Shown in pieces: positions 1-8,071 of a stretch of DNA of 64,000 bases; within the stretch, counting starts at the first letter, position 1; each line of letters begins with the position of its first letter. The position numbers and the translations under genes were made by a program. This DNA comes from a virus, in IMG/VR virus record IMGVR_UViG_3300035156_000156, positions 1-64,000 of that record, one strand, 5' to 3'. The notes beneath the pieces are model-generated. The model saw only the letters and a list, made by a program, of their open reading frames with translations, was not told where the DNA came from and did not search any database.

Positions 1-62
1 GCGGGGGTGACACGCGCGCCCGCCCCGACGACGGCATGAAGCCGAACACAGGAGAACCACCC

Positions 63-335
63 ATGGCAGACGAAAACACCGCAGCACCGACGCGCGCCGA
101 ACCGACGGTCGAACACCGCATCAACACCGTGATCATCGGCATTTTGCCGAACGACGAAGACGCGCTGACCGATGGCGCAACCTTCGACGAAGACCTGAAC
201 GCCGACAGCCTCGATATGGTCGAACTGGTCATGGCGGTTGAAGCCGAGTTCGGAATCGACGTTACCGACGAGGAAGCCGAGGCGATCAAGACCGTTGGCG
301 ACCTGCGCCGCTTCGTCGCCGACAAGATCGCGTAA
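63..335 (+). CDS. Acyl carrier protein
   Basis: A 90-residue acidic protein with the ACP signature ADSLDMVEL; Ser49 is the expected 4'-phosphopantetheine attachment site, followed by the usual acidic helix II and a C-terminal helix. The ATG at 63 is chosen because AGGAG lies just upstream; a longer in-frame reading from 36 lacks a ribosome-binding site. ACPs carry acyl chains on a phosphopantetheine arm in fatty acid, lipid A or polyketide synthesis. No phage acyltransferase or ligase partner is visible, so it presumably works with host enzymes. The gene ends 2 bp before the RusA-like gene, so it is probably cotranscribed with it. Bases 1-39 may be the 3' end of an upstream frame stopping at 39. 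Confidence 0.9.
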   Translation: MADENTAAPTRAEPTVEHRINTVIIGILPNDEDALTDGATFDEDLNADSLDMVELVMAVEAEFGIDVTDEEAEAIKTVGDLRRFVADKIA

Positions 336-337
336 CC

Positions 338-997
338 ATGGCGGGCCGCATCACCTTCACCGTGCCGGGCACCCCCGTGCCGAAGGGGCGGCCCCGCCTG
401 TCGGCGCGCATTGTGCCGGTCGATGGCGTGCCGACCGCGCTAGCCACCGTTTCGACCCCGCCGGAAACGGTGGCGGCCGAGGCGGTGGTACTGGCCGAGT
501 TTCGCCGCCAGCACCCCCGCTTCGTGCCGCTGACCGCGCCGGTGCGGGTGTCGTGCGAGTGCATCTTCGAAGTGCCGAAAAGCTGGCCCCGCAAGTTCCA
601 CGAAGCCGCCCGAGCCGGCACGCTGTGGCACACCAGCAAGCCCGACGAAGACAACCTCGGCAAGCTGGTCAAGGATGCGCTGAACACTCACGCCTATGTC
701 GATGACGGCCAGATCAGCATGGGGCCGGTGATGAAACGCTATGGCAGCCCCGAACGCACCGTGGTCACGATCGAGGCGCTGGAACAGCCCGGAAATATCG
801 TCACCCCGGCGCAGAAGGAACTACAGGCAAGGGTTGCGGCTGCTGCACAAGCAACGCCGCCAAAGCCCCGGAAATCCACCCCACTTAAAGCGGGTAAAAA
901 TAAGCGGCCCGACAAGCTACAGGCGGCCATCGATCGCGCACTGGCGCGGGATGCCAAGCCTGCCGCGGTCGCGCCCACCCTGTTCGGTGATCTGTGA
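338..997 (+). CDS. rusA: RusA-like Holliday junction resolvase
   Basis: A 219-residue protein whose first ~130 residues match the RusA family: GTPVPKGRPR near the N-terminus and KPDEDNLGKLVKDALN at about 101-116, followed by DDGQI at 122-126. The aspartates in these motifs are the expected metal-binding residues. RusA resolves Holliday junctions and helps clear branched DNA before packaging. The C-terminal third (from about 150) is a basic Ala/Lys/Pro-rich tail not needed by the family. The start at 338 lies 2 bp after the ACP stop. The stop overlaps the next ATG. Confidence 0.9.
   Translation: MAGRITFTVPGTPVPKGRPRLSARIVPVDGVPTALATVSTPPETVAAEAVVLAEFRRQHPRFVPLTAPVRVSCECIFEVPKSWPRKFHEAARAGTLWHTSKPDEDNLGKLVKDALNTHAYVDDGQISMGPVMKRYGSPERTVVTIEALEQPGNIVTPAQKELQARVAAAAQATPPKPRKSTPLKAGKNKRPDKLQAAIDRALARDAKPAAVAPTLFGDL
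886..895 (+). repeat. TAAAGCGGGT element copy inside the rusA-like gene
   Basis: One copy of the element lies in the basic-tail coding part of the resolvase gene, about 100 bp before the next gene. It may be fortuitous, as it is coding. Confidence 0.25.
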
Positions 998-1257
998 TGG
1001 CTGACGACTGGCGCGAGCCTTACCGCACCATGGACGCCAGCGGCACGCCCGACAGCGCCGGGCAGGTTGGGCACGCTTGGCTGATCGACATCGCCATGGC
1101 CGAGCATCGCCGCAGCCCGGCCGGGTTGGAGATAGACACCCCGACGCGAAAGCATCACGCCGCGCTGTACCGCGATTGCAAGCTGATCGCCGCCTATGTG
1201 GTGATCCGCGACCCCATGAACTTCGCGGTGCTGATCCGCTGGAAGGCCCCCGACTGA
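997..1257 (+). CDS. Hypothetical protein
   Basis: An 86-residue protein with no recognised family. The ATG at 997 shares its A with the TGA of the resolvase gene (TGATG), which points to coupled translation. The sequence has a central His/Arg-rich stretch and ends in a hydrophobic strand-like segment. Its place between RusA and the replication-type gene suggests an early DNA-related role, but nothing in the sequence shows it. Confidence 0.7.
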   Translation: MADDWREPYRTMDASGTPDSAGQVGHAWLIDIAMAEHRRSPAGLEIDTPTRKHHAALYRDCKLIAAYVVIRDPMNFAVLIRWKAPD

Positions 1258-2222
1258 TGGCCCACGGCAGACCTTGGTACAAGCGCAACGGCAGCGACTT
1301 CCTGTTCGCCGCGATGTCGATGCCCGACGCCGAACACAAATGGGCGTACAGCGCCATCATCGACATGCTGAACGATCGCGACCGGGCCATCCCCGACGAC
1401 GCCGCGTTCATCTGCGGATTCACTGGCCTGTCGCGCAAGAAGTGGGCGGCGGTGCGGGCGTGGCTACTTGCCCACCGCAACGCCGATGGCGAACCCGACA
1501 AGCTGCTGCTGAACGACGCGGGCGACATCACCAACCCGCGCTTCGAACGCGAACGCCTTGAGCGCATCGCCGAGCGCGACGCAGCCGCCGCCAACGGTCG
1601 CAAGGGCGGCAAGAAGTCGGCCGCAATGCGCGCCCAACCTGACCTGCCGCTGACACCATCGGCCGATGATCGACCCGTTTATCGGGCCGATAAACACCCC
1701 GATAGTACCCCCGATAGTCCCCCTATAACCCCCACGATAGTTGATGCCACACCGGCCAATATCAACGACTTAGCGCAAGCCCCCCCTCAAGCATCGCGCG
1801 CGCGCAAAGAGGCTAGAGGCGAGAGTCTAGAAGAAGAAGATAGGGAAAGCGCAGCACTCCGAACCCCTGTGGAGGCGCTGCTTTTGCGCCTTCCCGAGTT
1901 GACCCGTTCGTTCGCCAATGCCGCAGGCGTCGCGGCAGGGCCGCACCGTCCCAAGGGCTGGGCCGACGCCATGGACGAGGCACGGGTATGGCTGAACCTC
2001 GGGCTGGACCCCGACACCGAAATCATCCCCGCACTACAGGACGACGCGACCCGATCAGGCGGCGCACGCGGCAGCCTGCGATACTTCACCCGACGCTTCA
2101 CCGAAATGGCAGCACGAAAGGCCAAGCCCAATGGATCAGCAGCTAACGATCGCCCAGCCGAACCGCGTAGTGCTTTGGCAAGGGCCGTCCTCCGACAGCA
2201 GGGTCGCGGCGCTGATCGATGA
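1257..2222 (+). CDS. DUF1376-like phage replication protein
   Basis: A 321-residue protein. The first ~120 residues look like the DUF1376/YdaU domain of phage replication regions: WYKRNGSDFLFAAMSM near the start, PDAEHKWAYSAIIDML, then a CGFTGLSRKKW motif and an NPRFERERLERI helix. A low-complexity linker (about 140-200) follows and then a C-terminal domain. DUF1376 proteins sit where phages keep replication initiators or helicase loaders, but the biochemical role is not established. The ATG at 1257 shares its A with the preceding TGA. The linker DNA (1690-1850) is richer in A/T than its surroundings. Confidence 0.65.
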   Translation: MAHGRPWYKRNGSDFLFAAMSMPDAEHKWAYSAIIDMLNDRDRAIPDDAAFICGFTGLSRKKWAAVRAWLLAHRNADGEPDKLLLNDAGDITNPRFERERLERIAERDAAAANGRKGGKKSAAMRAQPDLPLTPSADDRPVYRADKHPDSTPDSPPITPTIVDATPANINDLAQAPPQASRARKEARGESLEEEDRESAALRTPVEALLLRLPELTRSFANAAGVAAGPHRPKGWADAMDEARVWLNLGLDPDTEIIPALQDDATRSGGARGSLRYFTRRFTEMAARKAKPNGSAANDRPAEPRSALARAVLRQQGRGADR

Positions 2223-2619
2223 TTCTGCAATGTACCCGGCATACTCGCACGTCTGCACCGCTGATCAGGCCGCATGCCTCGATCACTGGATTGCCGAAAC
2301 CGAACGCGCACTGGTGCCGGCAACGCCCGAAATGATCACCAGCTTCGTCGGCAACCTCGCGATCGGCCTCAAGGCCCCCAAGGTCAGCGACGAGGAAGCC
2401 GACGTGCAACTGACGCAGTACGTGCAAGGGCTGGCCGACATTCCACGTGATGTCCTCGCCCACGCCTATCTGGCGATCCTGAACAACGAAACATTCATGC
2501 CCACAGTCGCCGAGGTGCGGAAGCGGTGCCACCCCAACGCCGTTCGCCAGTGGCAGCTTGGGCGCATGAAGATGCTGCGGCGAACATACGATCGGGCACA
2601 CCCGACGAAGGCTGATTGA
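2131..2619 (+). CDS. Hypothetical protein downstream of replication protein
   Basis: Up to 162 residues with no family that I can name. The annotated start overlaps the previous gene by 92 bp and lacks a good ribosome-binding site; an ATG at 2230 would give a 129-residue protein without overlap. The C-terminal half is a helical, basic segment (PTVAEVRKRCHP and the following Arg-rich helix). Proteins of this size often follow phage replication initiators as loader or accessory factors, but this is position-based inference only. Confidence 0.6.
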   Translation: MDQQLTIAQPNRVVLWQGPSSDSRVAALIDDSAMYPAYSHVCTADQAACLDHWIAETERALVPATPEMITSFVGNLAIGLKAPKVSDEEADVQLTQYVQGLADIPRDVLAHAYLAILNNETFMPTVAEVRKRCHPNAVRQWQLGRMKMLRRTYDRAHPTKAD

Positions 2620-2649
2620 CCATACATTCCACCCACGAAAGGCAATTCC

Positions 2650-4134
2650 ATGAGCGAGCATAATAACCCGAGCGACGCCTTTGCGGCCCTGCGCAGCCCT
2701 GCCGTGCAGGCCCAGATCAAGGCTATGGCTGACCGCATCAGCTCATCCGGCAGCGCCATCGGCGAGGCCATGCGCAGGGCAATGGACCGTGTACTGGCCG
2801 AGCCGGCCCAGCCCGCCCCGGCCCTCGATTGGTCGCTGCCAATCGAGACGGACGAAGCCGAGCCGCGGTTCGCGCAAGTGGTCGATGCCAAGCCCGATGG
2901 CGTACAGGTCTATATTATGGACTCGGCGGGCAATGGTGCACGCGCTTGGTACTATCGAACGGGCGTGCCCGTGTACGATCGCGACCCCGGCGTGCGGAAT
3001 GTTCCGACCCCGCCCGCGCTCGATTGGGATGCGCCGCTGGAAACCGACGAGGCCCGGCCGCGAAAGGTGATCAGGCCGACTTGGCAGCCGCCGGGGTCGA
3101 TCGTCTGGGCACGCGAGGCGCGGCTAGGATCGCCGACGTGGCACTATGCCCCGGACGGCACGCCGATCGGTGATTCGCCCCGCCTGCGCAACGTGACCCA
3201 GCCCAAGCCGGGGGTGCGAGACGCGGAACGGGTGTGCAGTGTCACGCCGACCGCGGCGCGCCCCGAAACCTTCACGTTCCATTCGATGACCGAGGCGCAG
3301 AAGCGCAACGGGTCCGAGGGCAGCACGTACGACAAGCTGCTGCGCGAGGCGTTCGCGCGGCACGCCTCGATCGCGGGCGGCAGGACGCGCCCGGCGTCGT
3401 GGCCGGGCTACCCCACCGACCCCGCGGTGATCGAGCGGCGCAAGCGGGTGTTCGATCAGGTGACGAAGGGCGCAACGATGACCCCGACTGAGGGAACCGC
3501 AGTGCCAGCCGCTGATGTGTCAATCGCTTGGGACTATGACCGCGGCGTAGTGCGCTACACCTCCACCGCCACGGCAGAACAGCCCAAAACGATCCGCGAT
3601 TTCGTGGCGCGTGAGGCGCGCGGCGATCAGCCCAGCGACGAAGTGATCGCGCAGGCCGTCAACCGACTCGATGAAATCGCCGATCTGTTGATGGGGCACA
3701 GGCGCGAAGCTGATTGGACAGGCAAAGCCGCGTTCGATCTGCGGGGCCTTGCTGGCATGCTGGGCAGCTTGACCACGGGCATCGTTGTGCGCCGGTTTGG
3801 CCAATCCGGCGGCCAGATCGCAGAGGCGCTGACGCCGCAGGCCAACAGCTTCGACACTGGCGACCCCGGCTTCGATCCCAACAAGCAGGTGACGATCAAC
3901 GGTTATCTGTTCTGGCCCGATCGGGTGCAGATCGCCGCAGCGACCACCATGGGCCACCAGCGCGAGGAACTCGGCAAGCTGCACGCCCGAGTCGGTACGG
4001 TGTCCGAACAGCGGGACGCGGCGAAGAACTCAAGCGAGGGCCATGCCAAGCGCGCCGCGAACTTGGCCGAGCAACTGGCCATTGCCAACGCCATGATCGA
4101 AACGCTGCGCAAGAAGCCTCTTGCAACCGACTAA
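2650..4134 (+). CDS. Large hypothetical protein with two tandem N-terminal modules
   Basis: A 494-residue protein of unknown function. Residues 58-118 and 123-182 are two copies of one module, each opening with ALDW-x-x-P-x-ETDEA-x-PR and closing with a W-Y/H-Y ... G-x-P ... RNV segment. The middle (about 290-430) is a mixed domain and the last 60 residues are predicted helical and coiled-coil-like. The ATG at 2650 follows GAAAGGCAATTCC. The size stands out in an arm otherwise made of tiny genes. No catalytic motif is evident. Confidence 0.75.
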   Translation: MSEHNNPSDAFAALRSPAVQAQIKAMADRISSSGSAIGEAMRRAMDRVLAEPAQPAPALDWSLPIETDEAEPRFAQVVDAKPDGVQVYIMDSAGNGARAWYYRTGVPVYDRDPGVRNVPTPPALDWDAPLETDEARPRKVIRPTWQPPGSIVWAREARLGSPTWHYAPDGTPIGDSPRLRNVTQPKPGVRDAERVCSVTPTAARPETFTFHSMTEAQKRNGSEGSTYDKLLREAFARHASIAGGRTRPASWPGYPTDPAVIERRKRVFDQVTKGATMTPTEGTAVPAADVSIAWDYDRGVVRYTSTATAEQPKTIRDFVAREARGDQPSDEVIAQAVNRLDEIADLLMGHRREADWTGKAAFDLRGLAGMLGSLTTGIVVRRFGQSGGQIAEALTPQANSFDTGDPGFDPNKQVTINGYLFWPDRVQIAAATTMGHQREELGKLHARVGTVSEQRDAAKNSSEGHAKRAANLAEQLAIANAMIETLRKKPLATD

Positions 4135-4200
4135 TAATTGGGCGTAACGGGGGTTCCAGAACCGGAATATCGGTCGGAACCACCCAAGAAGGATTGAGCC

Positions 4201-4341
4201 ATGAACATGACGATCACAGCACCACGGAACCTGACCCGCAATTCTAGCCGGGCGGTTCGCATCATCGCCGCCCCGGCGCGGTGGGTCTTCCGCGGCCTAT
4301 TCGGCCACCACGCCTCGACCTGCACCTGCGACCATTGCTAA
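4201..4341 (+). CDS. Small basic protein with C-terminal cysteine cluster
   Basis: A 46-residue basic protein ending in CTCDHC. AAGGAT lies 7 bp upstream of the ATG. The next short gene encodes a protein with a similar Cys-x-Cys-Asp ending, so the pair may be related metal-binding peptides. No family recognised. Confidence 0.6.
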   Translation: MNMTITAPRNLTRNSSRAVRIIAAPARWVFRGLFGHHASTCTCDHC

Positions 4342-4345
4342 GGCG

Positions 4346-4489
4346 ATGCGCAACCTGAAGGGGTACTGGCGGGCCATTGCCGCCAGCCGCGCCGAGCGTC
4401 GCGCCGCCAAGGCGGCAGAAGCGCGCCGGTGGGCCAAGCGCATCGGCGCGTGCCAGTGCGATGACCCGAATTGTGAGGCCGGGCTATGA
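4346..4489 (+). CDS. Small basic protein with C-terminal cysteine cluster
   Basis: A 47-residue protein rich in Arg and Ala, ending in a CQCDDPNC motif that resembles the tail of its upstream neighbour. The stop overlaps the next ATG by 4 bp (ATGA), which supports translation. Function unknown; a small zinc- or nucleic-acid-binding peptide is possible. Confidence 0.6.
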   Translation: MRNLKGYWRAIAASRAERRAAKAAEARRWAKRIGACQCDDPNCEAGL

Positions 4490-5073
4490 GTAACCAGATC
4501 AGAGAAGGCGGGGTAGGGATACCCGCCGGTATGAAGTCGTGGCTTGGCGGCGACGCTGCGCCTGCGGATTGGGATGGCGGCGAAGTTCAGTGGATAGAAC
4601 GCGCGGGTCATACCCGTATCGGCATGAAGCAGCCGGAACAGCCGTGGGCTCATGGTGCCGAAAACTGGTTCGACATCATCGCCTACACCCCGACCCCTTC
4701 TCCCGAGATAGCCGAACAGCCGATGGGGCAACATCGCATCCGCGCCGTCAGGATGGGCGAAACGACCCAGCTATTCATCGCGGGGTTAGGCCACACCATC
4801 GGGTTGACCGATGATGAAGCACAGAGCCTTGCCGCTGGTCTTGCAGCCGCCACCCCCAAGCCCGCCGATCCTACGTCCGTAGCGGGGGAGCGGAACGATG
4901 CGGTCGAGCGGATTGCGCGCGATCACGTCCAAGCGTTCAGGCAGCAGAGTCGCCTATCCGGTGAGCTGCCAAGCCGAGAAGCGAAATTGCTGACCGACCT
5001 GTTTGTTCAAGCAATGCTCGCAGCCCTCGCCATCAACGCGCCCGATGCCGCCAAGCCGGAGGGCCGGACATGA
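4486..5073 (+). CDS. Hypothetical protein
   Basis: A 195-residue protein, no family recognised. It has a Trp-rich N-terminal third, a Pro/Ala-rich centre and a C-terminal helical segment. It starts in a 4-bp ATGA overlap with the gene before and ends in another with the gene after, so it is one link in a translationally coupled chain. Confidence 0.7.
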   Translation: MSNQIREGGVGIPAGMKSWLGGDAAPADWDGGEVQWIERAGHTRIGMKQPEQPWAHGAENWFDIIAYTPTPSPEIAEQPMGQHRIRAVRMGETTQLFIAGLGHTIGLTDDEAQSLAAGLAAATPKPADPTSVAGERNDAVERIARDHVQAFRQQSRLSGELPSREAKLLTDLFVQAMLAALAINAPDAAKPEGRT

Positions 5074-5294
5074 GCGACATGATCGACGACTTCCGCGCGC
5101 TGAAAGAGTTTCGTCGCCTCTATCGATCCGCGTTTGGAAGGCCGTGCCCGCGTTGCGCCATAGAGCAGCCGAAACGCCAGCCGACAATTCTTGAGCCGGG
5201 CCACCGCTGCAAGGCGCATCGCCCACCGTTCGTTGATCCGCGTCCCGAGCCTACGCAGGCTGAAATCGACGCTGCATTGGGAATACCCGCATGA
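5070..5294 (+). CDS. Small putative zinc-binding protein
   Basis: A 74-residue protein with CPRC in the middle and a Cys-Lys-x-His about 20 residues later, compatible with one zinc site. It overlaps both neighbours by 4 bp. No family recognised. Confidence 0.65.
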   Translation: MSDMIDDFRALKEFRRLYRSAFGRPCPRCAIEQPKRQPTILEPGHRCKAHRPPFVDPRPEPTQAEIDAALGIPA

Positions 5295-5899
5295 CCGAAG
5301 CCAATGCCGCAAGCCGTGAAGCGCGGGCGCAGATGATCGACAAGCTCCGCTGTGCCGCGCTTGGACTGTACGCGCAGCGAGTTGAAGCCGTCGAGCGCTA
5401 CCCCGAGCATGTCGATCTGCTGATGAAGGCGGGCGCCGATTGGTTTAATTTGCTGACTGGTGCGGCTGACATGCTCGCCCTCGCCGACGAAGCCGCCAGC
5501 CAGCCGCGGGAGGGGGTGGAGGCGCTATGCGAGCGCGTCTATCGCGCCGGGTTAAATGACGGGTGGCGCTGCAATCAGCAGGGCAAGAAATCCGCGCCGA
5601 TCGCCTTTGACGAGGAATGGCATTTCTACGTGAAGAACGGCGCGCTCGCTAAGTCGATCGAGGCGACCCTCCACGACACAGCCCCGACCGATCAGGCGCA
5701 GGGAGGCGGGGCCGACCTCGCCAAGCGGGTTTTCCTCGCCGCCAGCCGAGGCGATCACGTCATCGGCCACGACGTTGCGTTCCAGCCCGATACCGACAGC
5801 TTCACCCCCGCCGAGGTGGCCATGATGCAGGGCTGGTGGACCGCATGGTGGGCGGCCGAAAACGCCGAAGCGGCACCGGATCAGGAAGGGCAGGGCTGA
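5291..5899 (+). CDS. Hypothetical protein
   Basis: A 202-residue mostly helical, acidic protein. No catalytic motif or family recognised. The C-terminal region is unusually rich in Trp (GWWTAWWAAE). It starts in an ATGA overlap and ends overlapping the next ATG. Confidence 0.7.
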   Translation: MTEANAASREARAQMIDKLRCAALGLYAQRVEAVERYPEHVDLLMKAGADWFNLLTGAADMLALADEAASQPREGVEALCERVYRAGLNDGWRCNQQGKKSAPIAFDEEWHFYVKNGALAKSIEATLHDTAPTDQAQGGGADLAKRVFLAASRGDHVIGHDVAFQPDTDSFTPAEVAMMQGWWTAWWAAENAEAAPDQEGQG

Positions 5900-6390
5900 T
5901 GGAACTGCTGGCCAACGGCAGCGTGGCGATGACCCGGCGCGAGTTCGAAGCCCTGCCCAACTATTCGGGCAGCCTGCCCACAGGCACCACGCCGGGCAAG
6001 TCGTGGCGGCGCGCGGTGCGCTACGGCTACCAGCGGCCGACCGATCAATGGCGGCGCGGCACGTACGGCAAGCCCTACCCGGAAGGGCACCCGCACGCCG
6101 GGCAAATCCCGATCATCTGGCAAGACATCGTGATCAAGGATCAGGGCCGCGTCTTTCCGCGCAACGTCAACGTACCTGTGCCGGTGAAGCGGGGCCGCAT
6201 GTTCGCTGCCCCGGTCGGCACCGACGAAGGCGAACTGTGCATGCGCGACAACTGCTTGGGCGTGATCGAGTACATGCCCGACAGCAGTATGGACGGCTGC
6301 GGCTGTCGGAACATGCCCATGCCGCCGTGCAGCTACTGCACCAGCACCATGCCGGAATGCCCGCGCTGCGGGTGGAGGGAGGAAGACTGA
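5899..6390 (+). CDS. Cysteine-rich hypothetical protein
   Basis: A 163-residue protein whose last 45 residues contain about ten Cys residues (CGCRN, CSYC, CPRCGW), consistent with one or two zinc-ribbon sites. The N-terminal part is basic. Start ATG at 5899 overlaps the preceding TGA. Function unknown; nucleic-acid binding is a guess. Confidence 0.7.
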   Translation: MELLANGSVAMTRREFEALPNYSGSLPTGTTPGKSWRRAVRYGYQRPTDQWRRGTYGKPYPEGHPHAGQIPIIWQDIVIKDQGRVFPRNVNVPVPVKRGRMFAAPVGTDEGELCMRDNCLGVIEYMPDSSMDGCGCRNMPMPPCSYCTSTMPECPRCGWREED

Positions 6391-6596
6391 TGGCCCACTT
6401 CGTGTTCGCAATCGACGGGGGTGGCTATGTCGGCACCCGCAAGAACAACGGCAAGCTGTACGAAAGCCGGCCCAGCGCGGCGGCCGACATCACGGAAGCC
6501 CGCGTGTTCAATACCAAGGCCGCCGCCTCGCGTGCTGGTGGATCACTCGGTCAGCAGGGCAAAGCCTTGGCCGTTTCGCTGACGGTGTGCCGATGA
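6390..6596 (+). CDS. Hypothetical protein
   Basis: A 68-residue protein with several Gly-rich turns and a basic character. It starts by overlapping the previous stop and ends in an ATGA overlap with the next gene. No family recognised. Confidence 0.65.
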   Translation: MAHFVFAIDGGGYVGTRKNNGKLYESRPSAAADITEARVFNTKAAASRAGGSLGQQGKALAVSLTVCR

Positions 6597-6880
6597 CCCC
6601 CCGCGAAGCATGGGTGCAGACCAGCGGCCAGTTGAACAAGGGCGACCGGCGCGACCTGCGCGGCGGCTCGGTGTTGCACCGGCGGTTGACCGATGTGCCC
6701 GAGCAGGGTGCAAGCAACCCGTTCAGCCAAGCACTGACGTGCAAGGCCAGCCACATCGATTGCGAGTTCATGCTCGATCGCATCGACCCGGAAACGTACC
6801 AGCTTCTCGGACGCATCGCGCCGGGCGATTGGGTGCAGGTCGAAGGCCCTTGGCGCGTCGGCACGGGGCCGTTCCGATGA
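6593..6880 (+). CDS. Hypothetical protein
   Basis: A 95-residue protein ending with a beta-rich stretch (GDWVQVEGPWRVG). No family recognised. Coupled by 4-bp overlaps on both sides. Confidence 0.65.
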   Translation: MTPREAWVQTSGQLNKGDRRDLRGGSVLHRRLTDVPEQGASNPFSQALTCKASHIDCEFMLDRIDPETYQLLGRIAPGDWVQVEGPWRVGTGPFR

Positions 6881-7104
6881 GCGGCCCACAGCCCGACCCG
6901 GTGCCCAGCACACCCGATCAGATCGCCAAGGCCAAGGTGACTGCGGCCCGCCTTGCGACCAACCGCCCCGTGGCCGAACGTCTGGCCGGCGAATGGCTGC
7001 TGTCGTACACGATCGCCGGCAAGAACCGGTATCGACTGGACGATCTGACCTATACCGCCGCCGATATGCGCGTCGCGTTCCTCGCCGGGCGGGCCAGCCG
7101 ATGA
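6877..7104 (+). CDS. Hypothetical protein
   Basis: A 75-residue protein with a Pro-rich start and a helical basic middle. No family recognised. Coupled by 4-bp overlaps on both sides. Confidence 0.65.
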   Translation: MSGPQPDPVPSTPDQIAKAKVTAARLATNRPVAERLAGEWLLSYTIAGKNRYRLDDLTYTAADMRVAFLAGRASR

Positions 7105-7232
7105 CCGATCCGACACCCAACCGCCGCCCGCCCCGCTTGCCCGGCTGCTGGGCCGCCGTGATGGTCGCGGTATTCGGTGCCGTGGTCGGCTCGGCCGTGT
7201 CGGAACTGCTGTGGTGGTGGCTGCGGCCATGA
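7101..7232 (+). CDS. Small single-pass membrane protein
   Basis: A 43-residue protein with a Pro/Arg-rich N-terminus and one predicted membrane span (about residues 15-37, ending WWWLRP). It probably inserts in the inner membrane. Coupled by 4-bp overlaps on both sides. Function unknown. Confidence 0.6.
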   Translation: MTDPTPNRRPPRLPGCWAAVMVAVFGAVVGSAVSELLWWWLRP

Positions 7233-7411
7233 TCGCCCCGGCCGACCTTGAAGCCATGCTGCGCGCGTTCGCCCAAGGCCGTCGCGCCGAAATCGACGGC
7301 AAGCCCGAGTCCGACAATCCGTGGCGGCCATGCTCGGACGCCGCCCTGTATGACGCTTGGCGGTGCGGCTGGCACGAAAGCGACGGCCCAGCGTACAAGG
7401 TGGCGGGATGA
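7229..7411 (+). CDS. Hypothetical protein
   Basis: A 60-residue protein with the motif NPW-x-PCSDAALYDAWRCGW, a Trp/Cys pattern seen in small phage proteins of unknown role. Coupled by 4-bp overlaps on both sides. Confidence 0.6.
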   Translation: MIAPADLEAMLRAFAQGRRAEIDGKPESDNPWRPCSDAALYDAWRCGWHESDGPAYKVAG

Positions 7412-7614
7412 TCCCGCCGCCCCGCCCCGGCCACCGCCTCGTCGGCTACCACCCCGCGCCGCAGGGCAAGGGCCAGCCGTTCAAGCTGGTGGGCCAGTAC
7501 GAACCGACCAAGCAGCCGCGCGCCGCAGCGGCCACGCTGACGCACGATCCTGATGGGCTGTACGAACAGGCCGGGGCGACCCCGCGCGCCGCCAAGCGGG
7601 GCCTGCTGCTGTAG
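7408..7614 (+). CDS. Hypothetical protein
   Basis: A 68-residue basic, Pro-rich protein, probably partly unstructured. No family recognised. It is the last link of an overlapping series; a 76-bp gap with an AAAGGAA ribosome-binding site follows. Confidence 0.6.
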   Translation: MIPPPRPGHRLVGYHPAPQGKGQPFKLVGQYEPTKQPRAAAATLTHDPDGLYEQAGATPRAAKRGLLL

Positions 7615-7690
7615 GGTTCCAAATAGGGCTACCCAATTCGGGAATAGGGGCGTAGGGGCGAGTCGAGTCCAACAAAGGAACGCCCACCCG

Positions 7691-8071
7691 ATGCCCCACG
7701 ATACCCACAACCCGCCCGCATACCCCGGCCCCCGGAACGACGAAGCCGGGGTGTTCGTCGGCATTCACGAAGGCCAGACGCTTCGCGATCACTTCGCCGG
7801 GCAGGCCCTCAATGGCATCTGCGCCAATCGCGATCTGGCCGCACAAGGCCATTTCTACAACGTCTCGATTGACGCCTATCGGTTTGCTGACGCGATGCTG
7901 ATCGAGCGCGCCAAGCTGATCGCGAGCAACGGCAATCGTGATCAGTTGGTGCTTGCCGCCGCACAGCTTCGGCAGAATCAACGCCAGATCGATGCCGACG
8001 GCGCGCAGGTTGGCGTGTCGCGCCAAGCACTGGACGAAGTGCTGGCGTGGGCCAAGGAAATGGGGCTGTGA
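7691..8071 (+). CDS. Hypothetical protein
   Basis: A 126-residue protein of mixed helical content. An ATG preceded by AAAGGAACG sets the start at 7691. The stop overlaps the GTG start of the next gene by 4 bp. No family recognised. Confidence 0.65.
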   Translation: MPHDTHNPPAYPGPRNDEAGVFVGIHEGQTLRDHFAGQALNGICANRDLAAQGHFYNVSIDAYRFADAMLIERAKLIASNGNRDQLVLAAAQLRQNQRQIDADGAQVGVSRQALDEVLAWAKEMGL

